A stretch of 64,000 nucleotides of DNA from Proteiniborus ethanoligenes (lineage in GTDB: Bacteria; Bacillota; Clostridia; Tissierellales; Proteiniboraceae): contig NZ_FNQE01000002.1 in NCBI RefSeq assembly GCF_900107485.1, positions 62,001-126,000 on the forward strand, written 5' to 3'. Shown here piece by piece: positions 37,001-44,585 of the stretch (position 1 is the stretch's first letter; each line of letters opens with the position of its first letter). The notes under the pieces are model-generated. The model was given only the letters and a program-made list of their open reading frames with translations. It ran no database searches and was not told where the DNA came from. Position numbers and translations under genes: made by a program.

Positions 37001-37366
37001 TTGAAAATAGCAATTCCAGTAAGTGACAAATCAGCACAGGCAACCATATTTCAATCCTTTGGTCGTGCGCCTTACTTTATGATAACTGATACAGAAACAA
37101 ATGAAAGAGTGTTCTTAGATAATACTGCAGCAGATAGTCAAGGTGGAGCAGGAATAAAAGCTGTTCAAATAATAATAGACAAAAATATAGACGTGCTATT
37201 TACTCCACGATGTGGTGAGAATGCTGCAGAAGTTTTAAGGGAAGCAAATGTTAAAATATATAAGACTATAAACGAATCCGTTGAAGATAATGTCAATGCT
37301 TTTAATTTAGGTCAGCTATCTTTACTTGACCATATTCACCCAGGATTTCATGGTCATGAAAAATAG
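37001..37366 (+). CDS. NifX/NifB-C-terminal-like (dinitrogenase iron-molybdenum cofactor family) protein
   Basis: This is a small alpha/beta protein (121 residues) of the MTH1175/NifX family, members of which bind or carry metal clusters. The start is the TTG preceded by AGAGGAGGA, giving LKIAIPVSDKSAQATIFQSFGRAPYFMITD; an upstream extension would overlap the DUF134 gene and lacks a ribosome site. Conserved motifs include SFGRAPYF, GAGIKAVQ and FTPRCGENAAEVL. It is not evidence for nitrogen fixation, since this family is widespread in non-fixing anaerobes. Its 3' end overlaps the next MinD-like gene. Confidence 0.85.
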   Translation: MKIAIPVSDKSAQATIFQSFGRAPYFMITDTETNERVFLDNTAADSQGGAGIKAVQIIIDKNIDVLFTPRCGENAAEVLREANVKIYKTINESVEDNVNAFNLGQLSLLDHIHPGFHGHEK

Positions 37367-38228
37367 AGGGATAAAGATAGCTGTTTTAAGTGGCAAAGGA
37401 GGCACAGGCAAAACCTTTTTATCTGTAAATTTAGCCTCAGCTGCCAAATCATCAACTTATATTGACTGTGATGTGGAGGAGCCTAATGGTTATCTTTTTT
37501 TTAAACCACAAGAAGTAGCTTCTAATAGGGTATCAGTAAAAATTCCTTTTGCAGATAAAAAGCTTTGTAATGGATGCCGAAAATGTGTGGAGTTTTGTAA
37601 GTTCAATGCTTTGGCCTATATAAATCATAAGCTTATAGTGTTTGACAATATATGCCATTCCTGTGGGGGCTGTGTTCTGTTTTGTCCTCAAAAAGCACTA
37701 TCAGAAAAGGAAAAATTCATAGGAAAGATTCAGAAAGGTACATCAGCAAATGTAACTGTGCTTACTGGTATATTAAATACAGGTGAAGCAACAGGTATTC
37801 CTATTATTGACGAGCTTTTGAATTATAAGCTAGAATCCAACAATCTAACTGTCATAGATTGTCCACCTGGAAGTGCCTGCAGTGTTATGGAAAGTATAAA
37901 GGATGCAGATTATTGTATATTAGTGGCAGAGCCTACTTTGTTTGGTGTTCACAATCTTAATATGGTATATAGGCTAGTAAAATTATTTAATAAGCCTCAT
38001 GGGGTAGTGCTTAATAAATGCTTAGATGGAGAAAATCCTGCAGAGACTTTTTGTATAGAGAAAGGAATAAGAATATTAGAAAGGATTCCTTTTGATATTG
38101 AGCTAGGAGTCTTGAACTCAAATGCTATTATTGCAGCCAGGGAAAGTGAAAAGTATATGAATATATTCTCCCGATTACTTCAAACTATAACTGAGGAGGT
38201 TCAGAATGAAACAACTGTTAATCCTTAG
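37350..38228 (+). CDS. MinD-superfamily ATPase with inserted ferredoxin domain, first of two
   Basis: This is a P-loop ATPase of the MinD/NBP35 group. The deviant Walker A is LSGKGGTGKTFLS. Two [4Fe-4S] motifs are inserted at about residues 63-105 (CNGCRKCVEFCKFNA and CHSCGGCVLFCPQKA), then the switch region TVIDCPPGSACSVM. Its partner, the next gene, has the same plan, so a heterodimer is likely. Probable role: ATP-driven assembly or transfer of iron-sulfur clusters or metallocofactors. The start is uncertain: ATG at 37350 or 37356 follow the AGGA at 37341; the longest frame starts at 37326. The end overlaps the next gene by 23 bases. Confidence 0.88.
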   Translation: MVMKNRGIKIAVLSGKGGTGKTFLSVNLASAAKSSTYIDCDVEEPNGYLFFKPQEVASNRVSVKIPFADKKLCNGCRKCVEFCKFNALAYINHKLIVFDNICHSCGGCVLFCPQKALSEKEKFIGKIQKGTSANVTVLTGILNTGEATGIPIIDELLNYKLESNNLTVIDCPPGSACSVMESIKDADYCILVAEPTLFGVHNLNMVYRLVKLFNKPHGVVLNKCLDGENPAETFCIEKGIRILERIPFDIELGVLNSNAIIAARESEKYMNIFSRLLQTITEEVQNETTVNP

Positions 38229-39066
38229 CGGAAAAGGTGGAACAGGGAAAACCACTATAGGAAGTGCTTTTATTAAGCTTGCAAATGCAAAGGCTTTTTC
38301 AGACTGTGATGTAGATGCTCCAAATTTACACCTGATAATGGCTCAAACATCTGAACCTTCCAGAAGAGATTATTATGGCTTACCAAAAGCACAAATCAAC
38401 CCTGACCTATGTATCCAGTGTGGCTTGTGCAAGGAAAATTGTCGTTTCCATGCTGTAGATAAGGATAAAGAATATAGGATTAATTATTATGCATGTGAAG
38501 GCTGCGGAGTGTGTGAGGCTATATGTCCTCAAAAAGCCATAACTCTTGAACCGGCCATATCTGGAGAGTTGATGCTATATAAAAATGAAACTGTTTTTTC
38601 AACGGCTCAACTAAATATGGGAAGTGGAAATTCAGGACTGCTGGTAACAGAAGTGAAAAAACAGATGCACTCAGTAGCTACAGATGTAGAGCTTGCAATA
38701 ATTGATGGCTCACCAGGCATTGGGTGTCCTGTAATAGCATCCTTAAGTGGTGTAGACATGGTTTTGATAGTTGCAGAGCCTTCTATTTCAGGAATTAGCG
38801 ATATGAAGAGAATTATTAAAACGGCAGAAAGATTTCAAACTAAAATTGCAATTTGTATAAATAAATCTGATACTAATATGGAGAATACAGAAAAAATAAA
38901 GGACTATTGTGAGAAACAAGGATTAGACTTTGCAGGTGAAATACCCTTCGATTCACATGCAGTAAAAGCAATTAATGAAGGAAAAAGCATTGTAGATAAT
39001 GATTGTGCTTCAGGACGTGCTACAAAGACCGTTTTTAAGAAGACTATGGATATATTATTTAATTAA
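38206..39066 (+). CDS. MinD-superfamily ATPase with inserted ferredoxin domain, second of two
   Basis: This is a paralogue of the preceding ATPase. Walker A is LSGKGGTGKTTIGSA. The ferredoxin insert has CIQCGLCKENCRFHA and CEGCGVCEAICPQKA, and the switch region is IIDGSPGIGCPVIA. The P-loop and all eight Cys residues are intact. A strong ribosome site (GAGGAGG) sits inside the upstream gene. Paired ferredoxin-MinD genes beside NifX-like and NBP35-like genes form a recurrent anaerobe cluster whose exact product is not established. Confidence 0.9.
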   Translation: MKQLLILSGKGGTGKTTIGSAFIKLANAKAFSDCDVDAPNLHLIMAQTSEPSRRDYYGLPKAQINPDLCIQCGLCKENCRFHAVDKDKEYRINYYACEGCGVCEAICPQKAITLEPAISGELMLYKNETVFSTAQLNMGSGNSGLLVTEVKKQMHSVATDVELAIIDGSPGIGCPVIASLSGVDMVLIVAEPSISGISDMKRIIKTAERFQTKIAICINKSDTNMENTEKIKDYCEKQGLDFAGEIPFDSHAVKAINEGKSIVDNDCASGRATKTVFKKTMDILFN

Positions 39067-39132
39067 TATAAAAATATAACTAATAAATCATAAAATAATT
39101 CTGAAAAAATTAGAGCTAAAGGAGATTTAAAG

Positions 39133-39960
39133 ATGAGCAAAAGTTGCGATAACAATTGTGGAGCTTGCAGCGAAGAATGTAATGAAAGAACATCACCAAT
39201 AAATAATTTTCTCGAAAAACCACATGAGCTCAGTAGCATTAAAAAAGTAATAGGTATTGTTAGTGGTAAAGGTGGCGTTGGAAAATCACTAGTAACATCC
39301 ATGCTTGCAGTAACAATGAATAAAAGAGGTTACAATACTGCTATTTTAGATGCAGATATTACAGGTCCGTCTATACCTAAAGCATTTGGAATAGATAAAA
39401 AAGCTGTAGGAAATGAACTAGGCTTATTACCTGTTAAGAGTAAAACTGGGATAGATATTATGTCCCTTAATTTACTCTTAGAAAGTGACACAGATCCAGT
39501 AGTTTGGAGAGGGCCCATAATTGCAGGGACAGTTAAACAATTTTGGAAGGATGTTATATGGAAGGATATCGATTACATGTTTATCGATATGCCACCAGGA
39601 ACAGGCGATGTTCCTTTAACAGTATTTCAATCTATACCTGTTGATGGAATTATTGTTGTGACATCCCCCCAAGAGCTAGTTTCTATGATTGTAGCTAAGG
39701 CAGTAAAAATGGCAGAGATGATGAATATACCCGTCATAGGTCTAGTTGAAAATATGTCCTATATTAAATGTCCAGATTGTGATAAGAAAATAAATGTATT
39801 TGGTGAAAGCAATATTGGAGCAATAGGAGAAAAGCACAATATAGAAGTTCTGGCAAAGCTGCCTATAGAACCTGAAATTGCACAGGCTTGCGATAAAGGC
39901 ATGATTGAGTTTTTTGATTTTAATTGGCTTGACACTATAGCAGAAGTATTAGAAAAATAA
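39133..39960 (+). CDS. Mrp/NBP35-type iron-sulfur cluster carrier ATPase
   Basis: This is a P-loop ATPase of the Mrp/ApbC/NBP35 family that carries and transfers [4Fe-4S] clusters. Walker A is VSGKGGVGKSLVTSM, with the characteristic GKGGVGKS. The N terminus SCDNNCGACSEEC is a Cys-rich motif like that of NBP35. The C-terminal CPDC motif (YIKCPDCDKK) binds the bridging cluster in the dimer. MFIDMPPGTGDVPLTV is the Mrp switch motif. AAAGGAGA precedes the start. It completes the ATPase set of the cluster. Confidence 0.92.
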   Translation: MSKSCDNNCGACSEECNERTSPINNFLEKPHELSSIKKVIGIVSGKGGVGKSLVTSMLAVTMNKRGYNTAILDADITGPSIPKAFGIDKKAVGNELGLLPVKSKTGIDIMSLNLLLESDTDPVVWRGPIIAGTVKQFWKDVIWKDIDYMFIDMPPGTGDVPLTVFQSIPVDGIIVVTSPQELVSMIVAKAVKMAEMMNIPVIGLVENMSYIKCPDCDKKINVFGESNIGAIGEKHNIEVLAKLPIEPEIAQACDKGMIEFFDFNWLDTIAEVLEK

Positions 39961-39976
39961 GAATGGGGGTATTAAA

Positions 39977-40333
39977 TTGAAAATTGCAGTAGCAAGCGAA
40001 GGAGAAATGGTTACAGGACATTTTGGCCACTGTGAAGCATTTAATATTTTTAATGTAGAAAATGGCAAAATTCTTGAAGTAAAGGCCATATCTAATCCAG
40101 GTCATAAACCGGGATTTTTACCTAATTTTTTAAATGATTTAGGTGTCAATGTTATTATTTCCGGAGGAATGGGTGCAGGTGCAGTACAAATATTCAATGA
40201 AAAAGGAATTCAAGTGATTACAGGAGTAATGGGAAATGCAAAGGAAGTAGTAGAAGCATTTTTACAAGGAAGACTAAAATCTACAGGTTCAATATGTAAT
40301 GAGCATGAACACCATGGTGAATGTGGAGAATAA
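39977..40333 (+). CDS. NifX-like (dinitrogenase iron-molybdenum cofactor family) protein, second copy
   Basis: This is a 118-residue protein of the same family as the one encoded at 37001. It starts with TTG after TGGGGGT. Motifs are TGHFGHCEAFNIFNV, GGMGAGAVQIFNEKGI and a His/Cys-rich C terminus (CNEHEHHGECGE) that could bind metal. Two different NifX-like proteins in one cluster suggest donor and acceptor roles or two cargoes. It is the last gene before a terminator. Confidence 0.87.
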   Translation: MKIAVASEGEMVTGHFGHCEAFNIFNVENGKILEVKAISNPGHKPGFLPNFLNDLGVNVIISGGMGAGAVQIFNEKGIQVITGVMGNAKEVVEAFLQGRLKSTGSICNEHEHHGECGE

Positions 40334-40393
40334 TTAATATTTTCATGATAGAGTTTTAGCTCTAGAAATAAAATTACCAGGAAAACTCACTAG

Positions 40394-40440
40394 TCTGATG
40401 GCTACTGTATATTAAATAATAGCCATCAGATTTTTATGTT
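40394..40440 (+). terminator. Terminator of the MinD-NifX cluster
   Basis: TCTGATGGCTA (40394-40404) pairs with TAGCCATCAGA (40420-40430), followed by TTTTTATGTTTTT. Confidence 0.88.
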
Positions 40441-40568
40441 TTTCTATAGGAGCTAGAAAAGAATTATTTCTTTCCATAGAGAAACGGGCTACCCATAGAT
40501 TAATCTTAAATTTTATAGTAAAATTAAATAGTATCAATAACGTTTGAAACTTTTGAAAAGGAGAGTAT

Positions 40569-40973
40569 ATGCAAGATATGGAACATAATCAGTATTCCCA
40601 AGAAACAATAGATCACTTTATGAATCCTAGAAATGTAGGAAAGATTGAAAATCCTGATGGTGTAGGTATAGCAGGAGATCCAGAATGTGGAGATTATATT
40701 GAAATAACTATTTCAGTTAAAGATTATTTTATAAAAGATATTAAGTTTATGGTTCATGGCTGTGTAGGTGCGATTTCAACCAGCAGTATGACAACAGAGC
40801 TAGCAAAGGGGAAACCTCTAATGGCTGCCTATGCTATTTCTAATGAAGATGTAATAAATGCATTAGGAGGATTACCCTCAGAAAAGGAACATTGCTCATT
40901 ACTAGGGCCTATTGCTTTAAAAAAGGCTATAGTAGATTATATTAATAAGAACAAAAGTATATTAGAGAAGTAA
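40569..40973 (+). CDS. IscU/NifU-N-like iron-sulfur cluster scaffold
   Basis: This scaffold protein has 134 residues. The three cluster-ligating Cys are present: C40 (DPECGD), C65 (VHGCVGAI) and C109 (KEHCSLLG), with D42 that aids cluster transfer. HFMNPRNVGKIENPDGVG is the family N-terminal signature. AAGGAGAG precedes the start. It stands between two hairpins, so it is probably a single-gene transcript, but its place right after the Mrp/MinD cluster suggests it supplies clusters to those carriers. No cysteine desulfurase gene lies in the window. Confidence 0.9.
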   Translation: MQDMEHNQYSQETIDHFMNPRNVGKIENPDGVGIAGDPECGDYIEITISVKDYFIKDIKFMVHGCVGAISTSSMTTELAKGKPLMAAYAISNEDVINALGGLPSEKEHCSLLGPIALKKAIVDYINKNKSILEK

Positions 40974-41023
40974 TAAAGCATTATTAGTTCTAGTCAATTC
41001 AAATTCAGATGATAAAATTTAAC

Positions 41024-41067
41024 GAATAATTAACCCTCTTATATCAGTAAGAGGGTTAATTATTCGT
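41024..41067. repeat. Perfect 19-bp inverted repeat after the scaffold gene
   Basis: CGAATAATTAACCCTCTTA (41024-41042) pairs with 41049-41067 around a 6-base loop. No U-tract follows on either strand, so it is not a classical terminator; it may be an mRNA 3'-end stabiliser or an operator. Confidence 0.6.
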
Positions 41068-41112
41068 AATAACTATAGAAATATCTGTTTTTTATTGGAA
41101 AAGCTATTATGC

Positions 41113-41118
41113 TATAAT
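41113..41118 (+). promoter_or_regulatory. Extended -10 box upstream of the hemerythrin gene
   Basis: TATAAT preceded by TG at the extended -10 position (ATGCTATAAT). No clear -35 is seen. It lies 86 bases before the hemerythrin start. Confidence 0.5.
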
Positions 41119-41203
41119 ATAATATATGTAAAATTTGTTACCAATAGAATGGAACTTTATTAAGGAAAAGTCAATCTAACAAATAGAAAGGGAGGTATAA
41201 TTT

Positions 41204-41620
41204 ATGTGGAAAGAAAGGTATAAAATAGGAGTAGAGCTTATTGATGAACAGCATCAGGAGCTTTTCAAGCGATTATCTGAATTTATCCGAACTGTTCAAA
41301 ACAATATAACTTGGGATGAAAAGCTAGATAAGGTAAAAGAAACTATGGTATTTATGCAGGATTATGTAGTTGTTCATTTTGATGCAGAAGAAGCTTATCA
41401 GGAAAAAATACAATATCCAAATATTGAGAAGCATAAAGAAATACATGCTAAATTCAAAGAAGAAATAAATAACTATGTTAAGCTTTTTGAAAGTGAAGGC
41501 TTTACTGAAGAAACAGTAAAAGAATTTAGTGCTAAGCTCATGACATGGCTGATTATGCATGTGGGGAAAATGGACCAGGAAATTGGAGAATACGTCAAGG
41601 GCAAGGGAGGAGAAATATAA
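41204..41620 (+). CDS. Bacteriohemerythrin
   Basis: This is a four-helix diiron protein that binds O2 (or NO). All expected ligands are visible: H17 (DEQHQELF), H58 and E62 (VHFDAEE), H77 and H81 (HKEIHAKF), H119 and D124 (IMHVGKMD). The 138-residue length is that of single-domain bacteriohemerythrins. AAAGGGAGG precedes the ATG. The stop codon overlaps the start of a CheX-like gene by one base, which suggests coupled production. A role in oxygen scavenging or in oxygen-responsive motility is inferred. Confidence 0.92.
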   Translation: MWKERYKIGVELIDEQHQELFKRLSEFIRTVQNNITWDEKLDKVKETMVFMQDYVVVHFDAEEAYQEKIQYPNIEKHKEIHAKFKEEINNYVKLFESEGFTEETVKEFSAKLMTWLIMHVGKMDQEIGEYVKGKGGEI

Positions 41621-42081
41621 TGAAGGCAGAATATGTTAACTCATTTTATAAAGCTACAGCAGACGTATTACAATTGATGCTTGATGTAAATGTGGAAAGA
41701 GGAAAGTTACAAGCTATAGAAGACATGATATGCAGCAAGGATGCAAATGTTGTACTTGGAGTAACGGGAGATTTAAAGGGAACAATAATATTTGGATTTC
41801 CAAAGGATATGACATTAGAAATGGTTAAGATAATGTCTGGTATAGAAATGGACAAGATAGACAGCTTTGTTTCATCTGCCTTAGGGGAAGTAGCTAATAT
41901 TATTAGTGGGAATGCTATGACGCTTTTAGCAGCTAATAACTATATATGTGATATAGTTCCACCACAGGTTTTTGTAGGAGAATATAAGGCCTTTTCTATG
42001 GGGAATGAAAAAGCTTTACTTCTTCCCTTAGTAACTCCAATAGGAGAATTCCATATTAATATATTTTTGAAGGAAAAATAA
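41620..42081 (+). CDS. CheX-like chemotaxis phosphatase
   Basis: This is a protein of 153 residues of the CheC/CheX/FliY family, which dephosphorylates CheY. The characteristic helix ALGEVANIISGNAMTLLAANN carries the E-x2-N active-site pattern (E and N in GEVANIISGN). The start is the ATG overlapping the hemerythrin stop, preceded by GGGAGGAG; longer frames would lie inside the hemerythrin gene. Co-translation with hemerythrin links it to O2-linked chemotaxis in a plausible but unproven way. Confidence 0.85.
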   Translation: MKAEYVNSFYKATADVLQLMLDVNVERGKLQAIEDMICSKDANVVLGVTGDLKGTIIFGFPKDMTLEMVKIMSGIEMDKIDSFVSSALGEVANIISGNAMTLLAANNYICDIVPPQVFVGEYKAFSMGNEKALLLPLVTPIGEFHINIFLKEK

Positions 42082-42115
42082 TAGATAGAAACAACAAAAG
42101 AAGGGAGAGTACATA

Positions 42116-44224
42116 ATGAAGAAGATTAAATTTATGAGACCCAGTAAACTAGCTATATTAATATGTTTGTGTGTACTTACTCAATTATTTAGTCCAAAAG
42201 CTTTAGCCTTAAGTCAAATAAAATTAATAGTAGATGGGCAAGATATTACATCTATAGCTCAGCCTATAATTCAAAACGATAGGACCCTTGTTCCAATAAG
42301 ATTCGTAGCTGAGCAGCTAGGTGCAAAAGTAACCTGGAATAATGAAGATAGAACTGTGCTGGTGGAGAAAGGGAAAAACTCTGTTCTTTTAAGAATTGAC
42401 AGCCATCTAGTTCTATACCAAAAAGATGAAAAGGTATATGACTTATGTGATGTTCCACCGACTATAATAAACGAACGTACTTATGTGCCTTTACGTTTAA
42501 TTAGTAATGCCTTAGGCATTGGAATTGACTGGAACCAAGAAAGTAGAACTGTATATGTGGATTCTAGTAAAAATGCAGAGGTTATATCTTTTTTTGATGT
42601 AAGGATATTGTCCCTAAACCCAGGACAAGCTATAACAGGGAAAACAGAGCTTCAAATATCACTACCTAAAGAAGGAATAAAAAATGGTACTGAAATAAAA
42701 TATCTTTTGCTAGACCCAGCTAATGCTAAAGGTGTAGTTGTTGCTAGAGGAAATGGATTAACTTCAAAATATAACTGGTTACCTAACTTGGAGCATAAGG
42801 GAGAAAAAGTATTAGTAGCTGCTATTTATAATGACAAGGGAGAATTTATAGCTGGAAATGCAACATATGTGCAGATGGATGTTAACCCTAAAGTCTCCTT
42901 AACAGGCTTATCACAAGGGCAAGCTATAAACGGAACAGTATCCATAGGCGCAGATACTAATTTTGTTCCATCCTATGTAAAATATGAAATTATCAATCAG
43001 GATAATAATAAGGTAGTGATGTCCTCAGAAGCAGATCCTCAAGGACTGTATAACTGGACTCCAATGCTAGAGGATAACGGGAACTATTCCTTTAAAGCAA
43101 TAGCATATGATGAAAATGGCAAGGCCTATGAAAGTCAAAGTATTAGTGCTAAAGTTCAGATGTCTCGCAAGCTGGCATTATCAGGAGTTTCATCAGGTAG
43201 AACAATTGACAAACCAGTTACTCTTTCCACCTCAAGAAATTTCCATGTTAGTGAAACAGAATATGTCCTAAGAGATCCGAAGACTGGAAAGGAAGAAACC
43301 CTCGCTAAAATGGGCTATGGAAGCTACAAATGGTTCCCAGGTCCAGAATACTCAGGGAACAAGGAGCTTTTAGTCAGAGTTAAGGATACTAGAGGGATAA
43401 CGCATGAAAGTAGTAAAGTAAGCGTTAATTTATCAGGAGCTCCTAAGCTGTTCTTAGATGGTGTAGGACCCAAACAAGTTCTTACAACCTCTGTAAAACT
43501 TAATACTATTAGCAATGTAAGCTTGGATAGTGTGAATTATATTATCATTAATGCTAAAACAGGAGCTAGAAAGGCTTTAGCTTCTGGACAATCACCATTA
43601 GTTGAGTACACTTATACACCTATTCAGGGTCAAGAGGGAAGCTGGAAGCTTCAAGCAGAAGGAATATATAATTCAGGTACAAAAATTTTAAGTGAAGAGG
43701 TTCCAGTTACAGTATATTTAGGCAAGACCTATTCATCATCACCTATAATAGAAAAAGATAAATTTCTAGGACTAGCATCTGACCTTGCTAAGGGTTCCTG
43801 GGAGAAAACAGGTATGTCAGCAGCTCTACAAACAGCTCAGGCTATTCTTGAAACAGGCTGGGGTCAAAGCGTTCCAGTAGACAAGTATAAAGGCAATCTT
43901 TCCTATAATCTTTTCGGAATAAAAGGAAAGGGAACTGTAGGCTCTGTAATTTCAAACACATGGGAAGAGTACAATGGTAAAGCATTTCGAGTTGATGCAG
44001 AATTTAGAGCCTACAACAACATAGACGAAAGCTGGTCTGACCATAAAAATTTACTACTAAAAGCTAGTAGGTACGAACCTTTTAGAGAAGTAATGCATGA
44101 CAGCACCTTGGGGGCTTGGGCATTAAGGAGAGCAGGCTATGCTACTGATTCACAATATCCTATAAAATTAATGAGGATAATAAAACAATATAATTTACAA
44201 GAGCTTGACAAAATAGGAATTTAG
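42116..44224 (+). CDS. Secreted cell-wall glucosaminidase with copper-amine-oxidase-N and Ig-like domains
   Basis: This is an exported peptidoglycan hydrolase of 702 residues. A signal peptide (about 1-32) is followed by a copper amine oxidase N-terminal-like domain (KLIVDGQDITSIAQPIIQNDRTLVPIRFVAEQLGAKVTW, then YVPLRLISNALGIGIDW), common in clostridial wall proteins. Four Ig-like repeats of about 90 residues follow, each starting like LSGxSxGQxINGTVSI. The C-terminal beta-N-acetylglucosaminidase domain (about 545-695) has catalytic E579 (AILETGWGQS). GAAGGGAG precedes the start. It lies 34 bases after the CheX-like gene. Confidence 0.88.
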   Translation: MKKIKFMRPSKLAILICLCVLTQLFSPKALALSQIKLIVDGQDITSIAQPIIQNDRTLVPIRFVAEQLGAKVTWNNEDRTVLVEKGKNSVLLRIDSHLVLYQKDEKVYDLCDVPPTIINERTYVPLRLISNALGIGIDWNQESRTVYVDSSKNAEVISFFDVRILSLNPGQAITGKTELQISLPKEGIKNGTEIKYLLLDPANAKGVVVARGNGLTSKYNWLPNLEHKGEKVLVAAIYNDKGEFIAGNATYVQMDVNPKVSLTGLSQGQAINGTVSIGADTNFVPSYVKYEIINQDNNKVVMSSEADPQGLYNWTPMLEDNGNYSFKAIAYDENGKAYESQSISAKVQMSRKLALSGVSSGRTIDKPVTLSTSRNFHVSETEYVLRDPKTGKEETLAKMGYGSYKWFPGPEYSGNKELLVRVKDTRGITHESSKVSVNLSGAPKLFLDGVGPKQVLTTSVKLNTISNVSLDSVNYIIINAKTGARKALASGQSPLVEYTYTPIQGQEGSWKLQAEGIYNSGTKILSEEVPVTVYLGKTYSSSPIIEKDKFLGLASDLAKGSWEKTGMSAALQTAQAILETGWGQSVPVDKYKGNLSYNLFGIKGKGTVGSVISNTWEEYNGKAFRVDAEFRAYNNIDESWSDHKNLLLKASRYEPFREVMHDSTLGAWALRRAGYATDSQYPIKLMRIIKQYNLQELDKIGI

Positions 44225-44293
44225 TTATTGAAACTATCATAATAATAAATAAGCTTAACCTATTTAAAAGGGTCAAATAGCACAAAATACCTC

Positions 44294-44322
44294 TTGCAAA
44301 TATAAAAAGCCTGTGGTATAAT
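44294..44322 (+). promoter_or_regulatory. Promoter of the riboswitch-controlled operon
   Basis: TTGCAA, a 17-base spacer, TATAAT. Transcription should start near 44329, about 30 bases before the aptamer. Confidence 0.8.
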
Positions 44323-44361
44323 TAGCTAGAAAAACTCTACTCTAAAATATAAGAATATAAT

Positions 44362-44523
44362 ATCGCTGAGTTCTTTGCGGAAGCGGGGGAACCGATTTTT
44401 AGGGGTGAATCCATTTAGGAGGGGCTACCCTTTAGCCCTAACCCGACAGCTAACCTCGTAAGCGTACAAAGGGGGATTAATATTTAATCGATATTAAGAC
44501 TATGGAATCCCATGGTCTTTTTT
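44362..44523 (+). ncRNA. Cyclic-di-AMP riboswitch (ydaO/yuaA) with intrinsic terminator
   Basis: The conserved blocks of this class are all present in order: GGGGGAACC (44385-44393), GGGGTGAATCC (44402-44412), GGGGCTACCC and ACCCGACAGCTAACCTCGTA (44441-44460), closing with AAGCG that pairs with CGCT at the 5' side. A terminator stem follows (AAGACTATGG at 44496-44505 with CCATGGTCTT at 44510-44519, one G-U pair, then T6). By family precedent, c-di-AMP binding favours the terminator, so the operon is on when c-di-AMP is low. Recognised by sequence; no covariance search run. Confidence 0.92.
44496..44523 (+). terminator. Riboswitch terminator
   Basis: Ten-base stem, 4-base loop and T-run; the expression platform of the c-di-AMP riboswitch. 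Confidence 0.88.
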
Positions 44524-44585
44524 GACCCCCAAATTCTTGTTTACATAATATACAGAGTAAATACTATTTGGAAAGGGTGATTGTA

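Larger units (their letters stand above)
44225..44585. other. Intergenic region holding promoter and c-di-AMP riboswitch
   Basis: No gene. From left to right: about 65 bases of plain sequence, a sigma-A promoter, the ydaO/yuaA aptamer, an intrinsic terminator, and the leader of the opine-dehydrogenase-like gene. Confidence 0.8.

Noticed and set aside
36601-40333. Nitrogen-fixation locus suggested by NifX/NifB-like names
   Set aside because: No nifHDK, nifE, nifN or full NifB is present. The NifX-like and MinD-like families are common in anaerobes that do not fix nitrogen.
42116-44224. c-di-AMP riboswitch controlling the cell-wall glucosaminidase
   Set aside because: Wall hydrolases are frequent targets of this riboswitch class, but here the aptamer lies after the hydrolase gene and has its own promoter, so the controlled genes are downstream.
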